Of a DNA stretch of 16,424 nt, positions 15,537 through 16,424 are shown piece after piece (positions within the stretch are counted from its first letter, which is position 1; every line of letters starts with the position of its first letter). The stretch spans positions 10,012-26,435 of the forward strand of contig DGOT01000295.1 of NCBI GenBank assembly GCA_002389465.1. Direction: 5' to 3'. The position numbers and the translations under genes were made by a program. The stretch is from Bacteroidales bacterium UBA4459. GTDB taxonomy: Bacteria > Bacteroidota > Bacteroidia > Bacteroidales > F082. The notes beneath the pieces were generated by a model. It ran no database searches and was not told where the DNA came from. It was given only the letters and a program-made list of their open reading frames with translations.

Positions 15537-15544
15537 CAAATATA
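15537..15544 (-). promoter_or_regulatory. Candidate -7 promoter box for the ACP-acyltransferase pair
   Basis: On the minus strand the sequence reads TATATTTG, an exact TAnnTTTG, about 52 bases before the ACP ATG. The implied start near 15533 gives a leader of roughly 48 bases. No clear -33 box was seen. The 102-base divergent gap must also carry the promoter for the radical SAM gene, for which only imperfect boxes are visible. Confidence 0.35.
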
Positions 15545-15587
15545 GCTATTTATTTGTAGTATTATTGTTGGAAACGGAGAATATAAA

Positions 15588-16424
15588 ATGCGAATAAGAT
15601 TGATATTGGCAGCAGGGGATAACGATCCGATGAGAGGGAATAACCCCTTCAAACCTTTGTCGCTTACATTACTTGCGGGGGCAGCTCCCGGGCATGCTTA
15701 TGACTTGATTGATATGCTGCATACACCGGATATTGATTATAATGTAGAAGTTGACTTGGTGGGAATTAGTTTCCGCCGCTCTTCCGAAAAGGTAGCTTTT
15801 GAAGTAGCAGATAATTTCAGAAAAAGAAATGTTGCCGTGGTGATGGGTGGTCCGCAAGCTTCAGCTAATCCATTTGAAACGGTGAAACATGCTGACGCGG
15901 TTGTGATAGGAGAAGGAGAAGAGCTCTGGGTACAACTGCTTGATGATTTTGCACATAACAATTTGAAAGACTTTTACGTGTCGGCCCCGAAAAAATTCTA
16001 TGCCAAAGAACACTCGGTGTTTCAATTACCGGAATTACCTTCTTTAGACGATATTCCTGTTCCCAGACGCGACTTGTTCAGCAGGAAGTATGATTTTGAG
16101 CTGGTGTTCTCATCGAGAGGTTGCGCCATTAATTGTGATTTCTGTTCCGTTGCCCGGCTATTTGGCAGCAGGTACCGTTTCCGTCCTGTGGAAGATGTGG
16201 TACATGAAATTGCTGGTTTAAAAGGGTATTATTACCTGATTGATGACACGGTTTTTGGCCGGGCCAATACATATGATCATTACCTGGAACTCTATGAACA
16301 AATTACCCGGTTAAAAAGAAAAAGTTACTGGATAGGCCAGGCCAATCTCGATGCAACAGCTAATGAAAAGGGACGTGAAGTGATACGGAAAGCAGTGGAG
16401 TCGGGGTTTATATACGCAGCCATC
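15588..16424 (+). CDS. Cobalamin-binding radical SAM protein, 5' part (runs off right edge)
   Basis: An open frame of 279 codons from ATG 15588 to the window end, preceded by GGAG at 15576-15579, a Shine-Dalgarno-like site unusual for this phylum. The N-terminal about 130 residues have the B12-binding-domain pattern: VDLVGISF, then VAVVMGGPQASANPFE (82-97) and ADAVVIGEGEELW (102-114). The radical SAM cluster motif is C169-x3-C173-x2-C176 in RGCAINCDFC. After it come FRPVEDVVHEI and YLIDDTVFG, matching the usual next strands. This architecture is that of BchE/HpnJ/HpnR-type enzymes, which alkylate or rearrange unactivated carbons, often in lipids or tetrapyrroles. The canonical DxHxxG cobalamin motif is not present in the first 150 residues. 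The substrate cannot be inferred from this part alone, but the divergent ACP and acyltransferase suggest a carrier-bound acyl chain or product lipid. Confidence 0.9.
   Translation, partial: MRIRLILAAGDNDPMRGNNPFKPLSLTLLAGAAPGHAYDLIDMLHTPDIDYNVEVDLVGISFRRSSEKVAFEVADNFRKRNVAVVMGGPQASANPFETVKHADAVVIGEGEELWVQLLDDFAHNNLKDFYVSAPKKFYAKEHSVFQLPELPSLDDIPVPRRDLFSRKYDFELVFSSRGCAINCDFCSVARLFGSRYRFRPVEDVVHEIAGLKGYYYLIDDTVFGRANTYDHYLELYEQITRLKRKSYWIGQANLDATANEKGREVIRKAVESGFIYAAI

Overview
The window reads as a chromosomal segment of a Bacteroidetes bacterium, probably a free-living or marine member of Bacteroidales/Marinilabiliales. The phylum call rests on DUF5362 and DUF5606 proteins, LVIVD-repeat proteins, short lipoprotein signals, start regions mostly lacking a Shine-Dalgarno, and exact matches to the Bacteroidetes -7 promoter box (TAnnTTTG) in front of three genes. 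The finer placement is a guess. No rRNA, tRNA, CRISPR array, transposase or phage gene was seen. No gap between genes exceeds about 160 bases.

Left part (1-2598): the 5' part of a GT4-type glycosyltransferase on the minus strand runs off the left edge. Divergent from it are murB (peptidoglycan precursor synthesis) and a small DUF5362 membrane protein.

Middle-left (2587-5995, minus): a tight four-gene operon in the order membrane-anchored reductive-dehalogenase-like corrinoid/4Fe-4S protein, carbon-nitrogen hydrolase, DDAH-like guanidino hydrolase and NTF2-like lipoprotein. The first three are linked by ATGA overlaps. The two hydrolases resemble an agmatine-deiminase plus N-carbamoylputrescine-amidase pair, so a guanidine to ureide to amine pathway is a reasonable hypothesis. 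However, the amidase-like protein has Met where the catalytic Lys is expected.

Middle (6155-8618, minus): an envelope operon of two LVIVD-repeat proteins (apparently two halves of one usual protein), an outer-membrane-barrel-like protein and a META-like lipoprotein.

Middle-right (8722-14154, minus): housekeeping genes. A DUF5606 protein is coupled to pyrK and pyrD (class 1B dihydroorotate dehydrogenase); upstream of these lie purB and an MsbA-like ABC exporter.

Right end (14246-16424): a specialised acyl-carrier module. An ACP and a FabD-like acyltransferase on the minus strand are divergent from a cobalamin-binding radical SAM protein that runs off the right edge. The acyltransferase keeps Ser/His but has lost the Arg that normally holds the malonyl carboxylate and the Gln of the oxyanion hole. 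It may therefore load a non-malonyl acyl unit. This module, together with the guanidino/corrinoid operon, is the most likely site of undescribed biochemistry.
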